The position numbers were made by a program, and so were the translations under genes. Under the pieces are notes generated by a model. The model saw nothing but the letters and a program-made list of their open reading frames with translations, was not told the DNA's origin and ran no database searches. A stretch of 64,000 nt of DNA from Vicia villosa (Eukaryota > Streptophyta > Magnoliopsida > Fabales > Fabaceae), in NCBI RefSeq assembly GCF_029867415.1, contig NC_081181.1, positions 76,356,144 through 76,420,143 on the forward strand. Reading direction: 5' to 3'. Positions 33,768 to 45,359 of the stretch are shown here, one piece after another (within the stretch, counting starts at the first letter, position 1; the number at the start of each line of letters is the position of its first letter).

Positions 33768-36700
33768 ATGGAACACTCTGAACAAGAGAATATTGAGCTT
33801 CGTGGTACGGTGACCACCCTTCAGGAAAAGTTGGAAAGTCTCACTACTCTGGTTGACTCTTTAATGGCCGCACAGAATCAGCCGCCGCCACCCAACAGTC
33901 AAGCAACAGTAACATCTGAAGTCACTACTCCAGTTTCTACAGTTGCATTCAACATTCCATCTTTCTCCATGCCAGAAGGTTGGGGCCCGCCTTTCAGCTT
34001 TGGTACAGGTTTCCGCCATAATTTCTCTGGGGTTCAAACAGCTACAACTGAAGCGCCTACTGCACAAGGTTCGGCGTTTATTCCACATTCAGGGGTAACT
34101 TTTTCCCAAATCACTATGGCACTTTCTCAACCCACTATGACAGTTCCGACCCCTACGGTTCACACTGTTCCTTATGGTGGCAATGAGATTTATCATGATC
34201 AGGATGATAGCATAAACCAGCGTAATCTTGTGGAAGATCTCCAAGAGCAGTTTAACAAGATGCAGTTGGAAGTTAAAGCTATTCGTGGCAAAGATTTGTT
34301 TGGAAAGAATGCCCAGGAGCTATGTTTGGTTCCCAATGTACAAATACCTGCTAAATTCAAGGTCCCTGACTTTGAGAAGTACAAAGGTAGTTCTTGTCCA
34401 CAAAGTCATCTTGTGATGTATGCCAGAAAGATGTCTACTTATGCAGATAATCATCAGTTGCTCATCCATTACTTTCAAGACAGTTTGACTGGTGCCGCAC
34501 TGAAGTGGTACACAGGTTTGGATAGCACCAATATTCGAACTTTCAATGACCTAGGTGAGGCCTTTTTCCGACAGCACAAGTATAACTCGGATATGGCTCC
34601 AGACAGAGATCAGCTTCGATCCATGGCTCAAAAAGACCATGAAGCTTTCAAAGAGTATGCCCAACGATGGAGAGAAACTGCTGCTCAGATTAATCCACCG
34701 TTAAAAGAGAAAGAGATGACAAAAATCTTCTTGAATACTCTCAGTCCCTTTTATTATGAACGCATGATTGCTAGTGCTCCAAGTGATTTCACCGAAATGG
34801 TAAACATGGGGATGCGTCTAGAAGAAGGGGTCCGAACAGGACGTCTAACTAAAGAAGGTGGATCTTCAAGCGGAACCAAAAAGTTCGGAAGTGGTTTCCA
34901 AAAGAAGAAAGAACAAAGTGTTGACATGGTGTCCCAAGGAAAGTCAAGAGGAAATGTTAATCGTCAACAACATATTGCTGCTATTGCTCCAGTTGTTAAT
35001 ACAGCACCGAATCCGGGATTTACCCCGCAGTTTCAACAACAACAGCCTCGACCACAGGCTCAGCAGTTTAACAATAATCAGAATCGTGTACAAAGAGCTC
35101 CACAGTTCGATCCGATTCCGATGACCTACACAGAATTGTACCCTGCACTGATTGAAAGAGGCCTTATTCAAACTAAAGCACCACCACCAGTACCTGAGAG
35201 ACTCCCATGGTGGTACAAAGCTGAGGTCTCATGCCCTTATCACCAAGGAGCACCTGGCCACGATCTTGAGCATTGCATAGCTTTTAAATATGAAGTTCAG
35301 AGGTTGGTTAGATCTAATCTCCTCTCTTTCAGAAATTTGAATCCTAATGTGCAAGCAAATCCACTGCCCAATCATGGAGGGCATGTTGTAAACATGGTGT
35401 ACGGATGTCCTGGTCCATACCGAGTCTATAATATCAATTTCTCAAGAGCAGATTTGGTACAAATGCACGCCACTCTTTGTCGAGGGTCGAATTTTCGCCA
35501 GCATCAATACGGTTCCTGTAGAATATGTTGTGTGGATCCTCACGGGTGTTCGATTGTGAGAAGAGATCTCCAAGTACTGTTGGATAATGGTACTATTCAG
35601 ATCTACAGAAATAGGGATGAAAATGAAGTTAACATGATAGGATGTTATCCGCATGAGCTTTTAGTATCAGATATCAACTCGGAAATGCCTAAAGTTAACA
35701 TCATCGTTCCTCATTTCAACATGCCTGAGCGCATGGAAGTTACTTACAACAAGCCGAAGGTTCCTATTGCTCCTTTGATCATTTGTTTACCTGGATCTGT
35801 TCCTTATGACTCTGACAAGGCAGTTCCATACAACTACAATGCAACAATGATAAAGGATGGACAAGAAGTTCCTTTACCTACTCTTTCATCTGTTGTAAAC
35901 ATTGCTGATGTGAGTCGCGTAACAAGAAGTGGACGTGTGTATACTCCGCTACCTCCAAAGCATCCTGTTGCTCCTGCAACCATGCAAAATCCTGTCAATA
36001 CACCAGTGGGGAATCCTGAGGAAACTCCTGTCAGTAATACAAACACTGATGTTGGTCAATCTAGTGGAACCAATATGAATCCTGACTTTGATGAAATTTT
36101 GAAACTTATCAAAAGAAGTGAATATAAGATTGTGGATCAGCTTATGCAGACTCCTTCAAAGATCTCAATACTTTCATTGCTTTTAAACTCTGAAGCCCAC
36201 AGGGAAGCCCTGATGAAGGTCTTGGATCAAGCTTTTGTAGATTATGATGTGACTGTTGATCACTTTGATGAGATAATAGCCAACATAACGACTTGTAACA
36301 ATTTAAGCTTCTGTGATGAAGAACTCCCCGAGGAGGGTAAAAATCACAATCTTGCTTTGCACATTTCTATGAACTGTCAGTCAGATTCTTTGTCCAATGT
36401 GTTGGTAGACACCGGATCTTCTTTGAATGTGATGCCAAAGACGACTCTTGCTCGTTTATCTTACCAAGGAATGCCTATGAAGTTCAGTGGTGTAGTAGTC
36501 AAAGCATTTGATGGATCGCGAAAATCTGTTATCGGCGAAGTCAACCTTCCCATGACAATTGGTCCACATACATTCCAAATCACTTTCCAAGTCATGGACA
36601 TTCAAGCTGCTTATAGCTGCCTGTTAGGATGACCATGGATTCATGAAGCAGGGGCAGTAACTTCTACGCTCCATCAAAAGTTAAAATTTGTAACGAATGG

Positions 36701-37796
36701 AAAATTGGTAACAATAAGTGGGGAACAAGCCTTGATGGTGAGCCATTTGTCCAATTTCTCTTTCATCAGTGCTGATGATGTGGAAGGAACGCAATTCCAA
36801 GGTCTCTCTTTAGAAGACGAATCTTCCAAGAAGAAAGCATCAATCTCTTCTTACAAAGAGGCAGTGAAAGTAATAAAAGATGGAACTACCACTGGCTGGG
36901 GGCAGGTTATGATCCCTACCAAGAATGAAACTAGAGCAGGACTCGGATGTTCACCAACATTCTCAAACTGCACCAAGAAGGATGAAACCCTTCGTCCGAT
37001 CAAAGAAACATTCATTAGTGGAGGATTCCTTAACCCAATTCCTCAAGAGGTTAATGTCCTTATCGAAGAATGTATCGAAGAAGGTCGCTCCGATGATGAA
37101 GAAGAATGGAAATGTTATCTCAATGACTCGGGATATATATCTCAGGAAGAACCAGGTCCTCCTTCAGAGAAATCCAAAGGCAAAGAAATTGAGCCTATTC
37201 CTGCAGAAATTTGGGATACCTTGGGACAACCAAGTGGAAAATTTGATTAAATGGTGAAGTACACTGCACCTGAAAGTTCAAAGATTTCCATGGAAGATAT
37301 CCAACCAACTGGATGGGGAGATTCCTGTGAATATGATAGCCAACCAGAAGAGGCTTATCAGCCCTGTCAATTTTCTCAGCAGCCTGAAATTACTGAAGAT
37401 TTCAGCTTCAATGCATCTGCCAAGGTTTATAATCCTGAAGATGGTTATTATCACATAAATGCCATTTTTGAAGATGAAGGGGAAGATGGTCCCGCAACTG
37501 ACTCAGAAAGTGTCGCTGACAATGAGTCTCTTCATCCTGAAGACTGGGAAGAACATCCTGAAAATTCTGAAGATTGTGACTCGTCATATGCTCTTCAAGA
37601 AGTGGAAGAAGACCGTTTCAACTCTACAAAGAACAAGAGTGACAAACCAGGACCTTCAAATCCTGCTCGACCAGCGGTCAATGTCAATACTGGAGATAAT
37701 TCTGAAGAGAATTTTCCTGAATACATAATACACAGAGGAGTTCGTTGCTACTGGAAAGCTGTCGACGTTCCAAATGTTGTTCGCCGCTCAAAGTAA
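33768..37796 (+). pseudogene. gag-pro: Ogre A gag-pro with two in-frame stops
   Basis: One frame from ATG 33768 to TAA 37794-37796, broken by TGA at 36630-36632 and TAA at 37248-37250. In order: a short N-terminal coiled coil (ENIELRGTVTTLQEKLESLTTLV); a proline/glutamine-rich stretch; the gag core (FEKYKGSSCPQSHL, ALKWYTGL, from about residue 200); a second Pro/Gln-rich linker; a C-x-x-H-type knuckle CPYHQGAPGHDLEHC (about residue 489); and an aspartic protease with DTGSSLN, D at residue 881. The first stop falls inside the conserved LLG-x-PWIH segment at the end of the protease and looks like a C-to-T change of an arginine codon. An acidic linker follows. Gag forms the particle and the protease cleaves the polyprotein. 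Confidence 0.88.
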
Positions 37797-38138
37797 TCAC
37801 CTCGCTGTTATTTTGACCTCCTGCCTTGCCCAAAGCAGAGAGATGTTTTATAGGGCTTTGCTTTTAAATGTTCCGCCCAAATAACTTTGTGTATAGGGCT
37901 TTGTTTTAAAAGTTTCCCTCTTCGTCCTGCCCAAGACGAATGAGTTTGTGTTTAGGGCTTTGTTTCAAAAATGAATCATAAATAAAGTGTCATTTTGAAT
38001 TCCCTACATTATATGTTTTATTTTTGCTTTTTCTGGAAATGGTAAACCTAAAAAACCAAAAAAAACTTTTTCAAAAAAAATCTGCATACGCTCCTGCATT
38101 CATAAATTTTCTGAAATAAATATAAATCACATGTGCAG
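37793..38138 (+). other. Predicted intron between gag-pro and pol
   Basis: GT at 37793-37794 (context CAAAGTAATC) and AG at 38137-38138 (context TGTGCAGAT) define 346 bp. Removing it keeps the gag-pro frame in register with pol, bypassing the gag-pro stop at 37794. Splicing at this position is established for Ogre elements; these exact sites are inferred here. The interior is T-rich and holds three loosely repeated TTTAGGGCTTTG-like segments. Confidence 0.6.
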
Positions 38139-41100
38139 ATTTACTATTGATAAACCCATTGAATGCAATAACCCTATGCCCTCTCCCAACTTTGAGTTTC
38201 CTGTGTTCGAAGCCGAAGAAGAGGAAGAAGAGGATATCCCGGACGAGATCTCTCGATTACTTAAGCACGAGGAAAGAGCCATTCTGCCTCACAAAGAGCC
38301 TCTAGAAAAGATCAACTTGGGTTCTGAAGAAGACAAAAAAGAAGTGACCGTTGGATCGCTGCTTGATGCTGATGTCAAGAGTAAGTTGACAGACCTTCTC
38401 AAAGAATATGTTGACGTGTTTGCCTGGTCCTACCAAGACATGCCTGGGTTGGATACCAATATTGTTCAGCATTACTTGCCATTAAAGCCAGAATGTCCGC
38501 CAGTTAAGCAGAAATTGCGAAGGACTCACCCTGATATGGCTAACAAGATCAAAGTGGAAGTTCAAAAACAGCTCGACGCAGGTTTTCTTGTCACCTCTGA
38601 GTATCCTCAATGGTTGGCCAACATAGTGCCAGTTCCGAAGAAAGATGGCAAAGTCAGAATGTGTGTTGATTACCGTGACTTGAACAAAGCCAGTCCAAAA
38701 GATGATTTTCCATTACCGCATATTGACATGTTGGTTGATAACACCGCTAAGTTCAACGTCTTTTCCTTCATGGACGGGTTCTCCGGTTATAATCAGATCA
38801 AGATGGCTCCTGAAGACATGGAGAAGACATCTTTCATCACCCCATGGGGTACCTTTTGCTACAAAGTGATGCCGTTTGGATTAAAAAATGCAGGCGCAAC
38901 TTACCAAAGGGCAATGACTACTCTATTTCATGACATGATGCATAAAGAAATTGAAGTTTATGTGGACGACATGATAGCCAAGTCCAGCACAGAAGAAGAA
39001 CATATTGAATACCTTTTGAAGTTGTTTCAACGACTAAGGAAATATCAGCTTCGCTTGAATCCTAACAAATGTACTTTTGGGGTTAGATCTGGAAAACTCT
39101 TGGGTTTCATTGTCAGCCAAAGAGGTATTGAAGTAGATCCCGACAAAGTCAGAGCTATTCAAGAGATGCCTGCACCAAAGACTGAAAAGCAAGTAAGAGG
39201 ATTTCTCGGACGATTGAACTATATCTCCAGATTTATCTCTCAAATGACTGCTACTTGTGGGCCAATTTTCAAGCTTCTCCGCAAAGATCAAGGGGTTGTA
39301 TGGACTGAAGATTGCCAGAAAGCGTTCGACAGTATCAAAGAATACCTGTTAGAACCACCAATATTGATTCCTCCAGTTGAAGGAAGACCACTAATCATGT
39401 ACCTTACTGTGTTGGAAGAATCCATGGGTTGTATGCTTGGACAGCAAGATGAAACCGGTAAGAAGGAGCATGCCATTTATTACTTGAGTAAGAAATTCAC
39501 AGACTGTGAGTCTCGTTACTCCATGCTCGAAAAAACATGTTGTGCTTTGGCTTGGGCTTCAAAACGTCTCCGCCAATACATGATCAACAATACTACTTGG
39601 TTAATCTCCAAAATGGATCCGATCAAGTACGTCTTTGAAAAGCCTGCCTTAACAGGAAGGATTGCCCGATGGCAAATGCTGTTATCTGAATATGACATTG
39701 AATACCGTGCTCAAAAAGCGGTCAAAGGAAGCATTCTCGCCGATCATTTGGCGCATCAACCAATTAATGAATATCAATCTCTCAAGTTTGACTCTCCCGA
39801 CGAAGATGTCTTATACTTGAAGATGAAAGATTGTGACAAACCATTACCTGAAGAAGGTCCTGATCCTGAATCAAGATGGGGCCTAATTTTTGATGGAGCA
39901 GTAAACGCTTTTGGCAATGGAATTGGGGCAATCATCATCACTCCCAAGGATACTCATATCCCGTTCTCCGCCAGATTGCTATTTGATTGCACCAACAACA
40001 TCGCAGAATATGAAGCTTGTATCATGGGTCTCGAAGAAGCCATTGACTTAAGGATCAAGATCCTCGACATATATGGAGATTCAGCCCTCGTGATCAACCA
40101 AATCAAAGATAAATGGGAAACTTACCACCCTGGCTTGATTCCTTACAGAGATTATGCAAGACGTCTGTTGACTTTCTTCAACAAGGTTGAATTGCATCAT
40201 ATACCTCGAGATCAGAATCGAATGGCAGACGCCTTGGCTACTCTATCTTCCATGTTCAAAGTCAATCATTGGAACGATATGCCTAAAGTCAGAATTACGC
40301 GCCTTGAAAGGCCTGCCTATGTGTTTGCAACTGAAGCAGTCATCGATGATAAACCGTGGTTCCACGACATCAAGCGCTTCCTTCAAACTCAAGAGTACCC
40401 GCTTGGGGCATCAAACAAAGATAAGAAAACTCTAAGGAGGCTTTCTGGCAGTTTCTTCCTGAATGAAGATGTGCTATACAAAAGAAACTTTGACATGGTT
40501 TTGCTCAGATGCGTGGATAGACACGAAGCAGACATGTTAATGCATGAAGTGCATGAAGGGTCCTTTGGAACTCATTCAAATGGGCATGCAATATCCAAGA
40601 AAATCTTAAGGGCAAGATACTATTGGTTGACAATGGAATCTGATTGTTACAAACACGCGAAAAGATGTCACAAGTGCCAGATCTATGCAGATAAGATCCA
40701 TGTGCCACCGACTCTACTCAACGTTCTCTCATCTCCGTGGCCTTTCTCCATGTGGGGTATCGATATGATTGGAATGATCGAGCCGAAAGCTTCAAACGGT
40801 CATCGTTTCATCTTGGTAGCAATTGATTACTTCACCAAATGGGTCGAAGCAGCATCTTACGCCAATGTTACAAGACAAGTGGTTGTGAGGTTTATCAAGA
40901 ATAACATCATTTGCCGATATGGTATTCCCAGCAAGATCATTACTGACAATGGTTCGAACTTGAACAACAAGATGATGAAAGAATTGTGTGAGGAATTCAA
41001 GATTGAGCATCACAACTCTTCTCCATACAGACCAAAAATGAACGGCGCCGTTGAAGCCGCCAACAAGAACATTAAGAAGATCGTCCAGAAAATGGTCGTC

Positions 41101-41604
41101 ACTTACAAAGACTGGCATGAAATGCTGCCATTTGCTTTACATGGGTACCGTACTTCAGTGCGTACTTCAACAGGGGCAACTCCCTTTTCTCTAGTATACG
41201 GCATGGAAGCTGTGCTCCCCGTAGAAGTTGAAATCCCATCAATGAGAGTCCTCATGGAGACTAAGTTATCAGAGGCTGAATGGTGTCAAAGCAGATACGA
41301 TCAGTTGAACTTAATCGAAGAAAAACGTATGACTGCTCTATGCCATGGACAGTTAGACCAAGCAAGGATGAAACAAGCTTTCAACAAAAAGGTTCGACCT
41401 CGTGAATTTCAAGAAGGTGACCTCGTGCTTAAAAAGATCTTGTCTTTTCAACCAGATTCTAGGGGCAAATGGTCTCCTAATTACGAAGGCCCGAATGTTG
41501 TCAAAAGAACATTCTCTGGCTGCGCCATGATTCTTACTACCATGGATGGTGATGAACTCCCACATCCTGTGAATGCTGATGCAGTCAAGAAATACTTTGT
41601 CTAA
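38131..41604 (+). CDS. pol: Ogre A pol: reverse transcriptase, two RNase H domains, integrase
   Basis: 1157 residues, uninterrupted. The ATG at 38131 overlaps the predicted splice acceptor, so translation probably enters from the spliced gag-pro frame. Order: acidic N-terminus; RT with KVRMCVDYRDLNKA and the catalytic YVDD near residue 277; a first RNase H (about 420-550) that has lost the usual acidic start (MYLTVLEES); a second, archaeal-like RNase H with acidic residues in IFDGA (588), AEYEA, IYGDS and ADALA; integrase zinc finger (H-x3-H ... CHKCQ); integrase core D878, D939 and E975 with 35 residues between the last two; a C-terminal domain ending KKYFV. A degenerate plus an archaeal-like RNase H is typical of the Tat lineage. 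All integrase catalytic residues are present. Confidence 0.93.
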   Translation: MCRFTIDKPIECNNPMPSPNFEFPVFEAEEEEEEDIPDEISRLLKHEERAILPHKEPLEKINLGSEEDKKEVTVGSLLDADVKSKLTDLLKEYVDVFAWSYQDMPGLDTNIVQHYLPLKPECPPVKQKLRRTHPDMANKIKVEVQKQLDAGFLVTSEYPQWLANIVPVPKKDGKVRMCVDYRDLNKASPKDDFPLPHIDMLVDNTAKFNVFSFMDGFSGYNQIKMAPEDMEKTSFITPWGTFCYKVMPFGLKNAGATYQRAMTTLFHDMMHKEIEVYVDDMIAKSSTEEEHIEYLLKLFQRLRKYQLRLNPNKCTFGVRSGKLLGFIVSQRGIEVDPDKVRAIQEMPAPKTEKQVRGFLGRLNYISRFISQMTATCGPIFKLLRKDQGVVWTEDCQKAFDSIKEYLLEPPILIPPVEGRPLIMYLTVLEESMGCMLGQQDETGKKEHAIYYLSKKFTDCESRYSMLEKTCCALAWASKRLRQYMINNTTWLISKMDPIKYVFEKPALTGRIARWQMLLSEYDIEYRAQKAVKGSILADHLAHQPINEYQSLKFDSPDEDVLYLKMKDCDKPLPEEGPDPESRWGLIFDGAVNAFGNGIGAIIITPKDTHIPFSARLLFDCTNNIAEYEACIMGLEEAIDLRIKILDIYGDSALVINQIKDKWETYHPGLIPYRDYARRLLTFFNKVELHHIPRDQNRMADALATLSSMFKVNHWNDMPKVRITRLERPAYVFATEAVIDDKPWFHDIKRFLQTQEYPLGASNKDKKTLRRLSGSFFLNEDVLYKRNFDMVLLRCVDRHEADMLMHEVHEGSFGTHSNGHAISKKILRARYYWLTMESDCYKHAKRCHKCQIYADKIHVPPTLLNVLSSPWPFSMWGIDMIGMIEPKASNGHRFILVAIDYFTKWVEAASYANVTRQVVVRFIKNNIICRYGIPSKIITDNGSNLNNKMMKELCEEFKIEHHNSSPYRPKMNGAVEAANKNIKKIVQKMVVTYKDWHEMLPFALHGYRTSVRTSTGATPFSLVYGMEAVLPVEVEIPSMRVLMETKLSEAEWCQSRYDQLNLIEEKRMTALCHGQLDQARMKQAFNKKVRPREFQEGDLVLKKILSFQPDSRGKWSPNYEGPNVVKRTFSGCAMILTTMDGDELPHPVNADAVKKYFV

Positions 41605-43063
41605 AAAAAAAAAAAAAAAAACAAAAGAACAGCTCGGTAAGTTGAAAACCCGCAAAGGGCGACTTAGGCAAAAATGAGCGTCTCGGTGGACTGAAAACCC
41701 GAAAGGGCGGTCCAGGCAAAAATTAGAGACAATAAACAGAAAAAATTCATCCTGGTAGATTGAAAACCTGAAAGGGCAATCTAGGCAAAAATTAGGGATT
41801 TATGACAAAGTAACTGCATTAGTCCGTACTTCGTCTTCTGAGGAGTCTTTTTCATCAAAGGATCTTCAATCAAATCATCGCCAATCCGAAGCGACAAGCA
41901 CAGTTGGAACTCAAAGTTGTCAAAGGGAATAGTGGTTATTGCTTTCAATGTAGCCTTTTCCGCATAATTACCATTTCCAACTTTTGTAAATACTCCATGG
42001 AATCACGCCTTTAGCTGATTTCCATCCTATTAAATAAATTTGAGCCTTGTGCCCATTTTTTGCAATCTCTAATTTCTTTTAGTTTTCAAAATGACGCTTT
42101 AATTGTGTTATTCACTTTTGAAAAAAAGAAAAAAGTTTTAAATGAATTTACTTCACTTTTTCAAAATAAAAGCGAAATTTTCCTTTGAGTTGTGAACAGC
42201 AGAAGGAACATCAACATCTATCTCCATAGGATGAATCAAAGATTATGATAGGAAAAGCTCTTCTATCCCCAGTGAAGAAGGTCTTTTATCCCCAGTGACG
42301 AAGATTTTCCATCTCCAGTGAAGAATTTTTTCCATCTCAATAAGAAAAGATGCTTATCATCCCCAGAGAAGTTTAAAGCACGCAACACCATTCATCACCC
42401 ATGTTATCTACACCGTGTTGAAGAACATTTGCCGAGTATCTGGTTGCATTGCGACGTCGGTCCTTCTCCAATATACACTTCTCTGTCTGTCAGTATTGTC
42501 AGTATGCATGCTACATTCATGACATTCATCATTCATACATATTTGCATCATTTATGCATTCTTGCATTTTTCAGTATTTACTTGTTTAGGATATATCTAT
42601 CCTCCAAAAAAAAAAAAAAAAAAAAAAACAAATATGGGCGTGTCATCTCTCCAGTAGGTTGTCACCCATAAGCAGAAATAACATCCTTTCTTTCTCCAGT
42701 TCCCCACTGAGATCATTCCTCGTGGAAGAAGGTTGCTTTAGTTTCTCCTCTCAAAACAAAGGAGGGAATCCCCAGTTGAGTTCATTCCTCATTGGGTACA
42801 AAGTCTTGTTTGAGTGTCTCTTTCCAATTCATTCTTGGATAGAACCCTGTCTTTACCAGAGATTCGAATTCCGATTCCTCAAACAGAGTCGTGAAAAACA
42901 GACAATAAGCAATAACCTCATCATCTGAGCAGCTTATTTCTTTTTCAAAAGACTTTTCCTCTCAAGGAAATCAATCATGAAGACCATTTGACAATCAGGG
43001 CCTTATTACTGTTCACAAGGCTGAATAACCAGTAATTTCCCTAACAAAGTCTCCAGGATCATT

Positions 43064-43305
43064 TTATCACTCGGCTGATAATTGATCATGTCTTCAAAAC
43101 CACTATCACGAGGCTGATAGTCGGTAACCTTTTGTTCTGGTTATATTATTTAACATGTCTATCACAAGGCTGATAGTCGGTAATATTAACCGAACCTTTG
43201 AAACTCTTTTTACCTTGTCAAGTCTATCACAATGCTGGTAGTCGGTAATACAGTTTCATACCTTTCACCTTCGCATTATTAACAAGTCTATCCCTATGCT
43301 GATAG
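43064..43305 (+). repeat. Array of five short hairpins before the PPT
   Basis: Arms CTATCA/TGATAG or variants at 43064-43081, 43103-43120, 43159-43176, 43224-43241 and 43288-43305. Each has a 6-nt loop of the type CAAGGC and is usually followed by TCGGTAA. The first copy has TTATCA/TGATAA and the fourth has a G-T pair, so complementarity is kept or nearly kept through change. Spacing is irregular (39-65 bp). Confidence 0.7.
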
Positions 43306-43599
43306 TCGGTAATGTCGATAGGTAAGCTTTTCTTACAAAGCTATCATTCTCTGGTGAAGCATACACTTGCTTTCCCGAAAAGAAAAAACGGATTCTCTTC
43401 CTAAAACGGATTGAGACATCCTTCTCGATCTCTTGTCCCCAGTGGAGTCAGCTCTTGATATCCCCTCGATAAAGATATCCTTGCATCATTCGCAATTTTG
43501 GTATCTTAGGTCCAAAATTCGCGTCTTCTGATATTTAAGTCTCTTCTACCCTATCAAAACGAAGATTTTCAATTTTCATATCTCAAGATGAAGAAACTT

Positions 43600-43612
43600 A
43601 AATAGGGGCATC
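43600..43612 (+). other. Polypurine tract of Ogre A
   Basis: AAATAGGGGCATC directly before the 3' LTR start TGTCATACCCC. Confidence 0.75.
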
Positions 43613-44822
43613 TGTCATACCCCAATTTTTGACCTAAGATACCACCTCATATCATTTCCATATACATCATTTGCATCTCTAAACATATTGCATAGCTTGT
43701 GTTTGCTACTTGTGACTCAGCAGGATTTAATCAAGAAATCACTCATCAGTACAAGCAACAATCAATTAGGGTTTTTTTCCCCATTCATTTCAAATGAATC
43801 ATCTTCATCAACAATCAACATTTGGTCCTTGGAGATTCATTTCAACAAGCTCAAAGGCTCTGAACCAACCAGATTAGGGTTTTGACTAAAGATAGCATAC
43901 TCCCGACTTTTGCTCAAGATTTGATATAATGACTTGGGACATGACCTCAAGACCCCAAGTGCATCATTTTGACCTAATCCATTATCTCAAGACATCTCCT
44001 ACACAAGGATTGATCAATAGTGAAATTCCAATTCATCAGAATTAGGGTTTTGAGCTATCAGGGACTGAAATCAGGGATCACATTTGGGAAACCCTAAAAA
44101 TCCCCAGGAAGTCAATCAAAGGTTTCAATCATCTTTAAATAATCCCTATGACAACATCCAATGGAAATTACATCTCAATTCAAGATCCACAGTCATCAAT
44201 TTCATCAGGTCGACAATTAGGGTTTTTGACCTAATTCACCTGAACAACTGACTTTTTAATCAGGACATGGTGCCACAACTTAAACCATGGCTCAAGGTCT
44301 TCCAATAACTCAATGTGATCCATTCATACCACTCATTTGGTAAGGATAGCCTGGTTCATTTGAAATCTCCAGAAACGCGATTCGTCTGAAAAAGTCAACT
44401 GTACAAGATCACCATTGACTTTTGGGGAATTTTGGTCAACCTTAACTTTTGAAGTTTTGAATCATCAATATATGATATATGAAGTCATTTGGTCAAGAAA
44501 AATCAAGAAAATCAATCAAGAATCAAAAAGTCAAAAGTTTGACTTTCCATACTTTGAAAAATTCTTAGTGTTTTTCAATGGTTTTTTCCAAACTTTGGAA
44601 GGGAATTTCTCAAAATTTCACCTACAAACTGAAAAAAACTTCCAACATGAAAGTTGTAGATTTTGATCCAATAAACAACTTTGTCAAAAATGATGATTTT
44701 CCAAAAGATCAACCATTCAAGAGATATGGAGCTTCAAAGTTGGTATCTTTTGAAAATTTCACTTAAAACCTCATTTTCTTCAAAGTTCATGGATCTTTTT
44801 CACCCATTTCCTTAAAGGTCTT
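43613..44822 (+). repeat. 3' LTR of Ogre A, first 1210 bp only
   Basis: Starts TGTCATACCCC and runs to AAAGGTCTT, where the minus-strand Ogre B LTR begins (TGTCGCGGGG). The uninterrupted sequence of this LTR type, seen reversed at about 48590-48620, continues AAAGGTCTTGAAG. Ogre B therefore entered at this point, and GTCTT (44818-44822) is the likely duplicated target. Confidence 0.88.
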
Positions 44823-45202
44823 TGTCGCGGGGAAAAATCGTATGTCTTTTTTCGGGATGAGACACCTGATGCCTTCTTTGGGCTCGAGTGCTCAAAAAAA
44901 TGATTTTTTCTTTTGTACGGACCAAACTTTTTATTGTTTCCAAAGGAGGAAAAGGAAAAAAGTTGCAATAACCTAAAAACAGATGCAAAGCCCGAAACTA
45001 AAAGCAATGCATAAGTGGGGGAGAGATTCCAGGTAAGAGGGTTGGTTATACGAAGGGAAGGTATTAGCACCCAACGTATCTATAGTACTCTATAGGTTTC
45101 TTTATTTTGTTTTTCATCCTTTGTGGTGGAGGTTCTTGTGAAATAGGTGGGACCTAAGGTGTTTGTTTGATTATGCTCGCAAAGATCATCGCGATCCTCT
45201 GC

Positions 45203-45359
45203 ATACATATCCCTTAGAGGGAATCAGAGCATCTGTAGCTCGGGGTCTACGGGTGCTAAGGTTTGAATGGTTTTTTTTTGTTTTGTTTTGCTCGCCAAGG
45301 ATATGACCTTGTGCCTACGTATTCTCAAAGGGATGTTGAGAAAGTCAGAGCAATCGTAG
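45203..45359 (-). other. Two U5 hairpin blocks in the Ogre B LTR
   Basis: Same two blocks as at 30592-30746, reversed. Arms CTACG/CGTAG at 45315-45319 and 45355-45359 enclose the inner stem TTCTCAA/TTGAGAA (45322-45328, 45336-45342). A second block at 45203-45238 has inner stem TCCCT/AGGGA (45210-45214, 45218-45222). The loop of the second block differs from that in Ogre A while the stem is kept. Confidence 0.55.

Larger units (their letters stand above)
41605..43612 (+). other. Long 3' UTR of Ogre A
   Basis: 2.0 kb between pol and the 3' LTR. A run of about 18 A follows pol directly. Three imperfect repeats of GTTGAAAACCCGCAAAGGGC type occur at 41636-41800. AAGAAGGTCTTTTATCCCCAG-type repeats lie at 42250-42330. 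An A-run of about 23 is at 42606. A hairpin array lies at 43064-43305. Short ORFs here are not convincing. Confidence 0.75.
25458..44822 (+). mobile_element. Ogre-type LTR retrotransposon (Ogre A)
   Basis: 5' LTR 25458-31098, PBS 31105, ORF1, gag-pro with two in-frame stops, an intron-like spacer, an intact pol, a long 3' UTR, a PPT, and the first 1210 bp of the 3' LTR before Ogre B interrupts it. This order (extra ORF before gag, spacer between pro and RT, giant LTRs) is the published Ogre architecture. The two LTRs are alike over the first ~720 bp (roughly 93% by eye) but unrelated after that, so the copy looks chimeric. Confidence 0.93.

Noticed and set aside
41605..41625. Poly(A) run after pol as a sign of a processed retrocopy
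   Set aside because: It lies inside the element, before the 3' UTR and PPT, and recurs in the duplicate; no host mRNA is attached.
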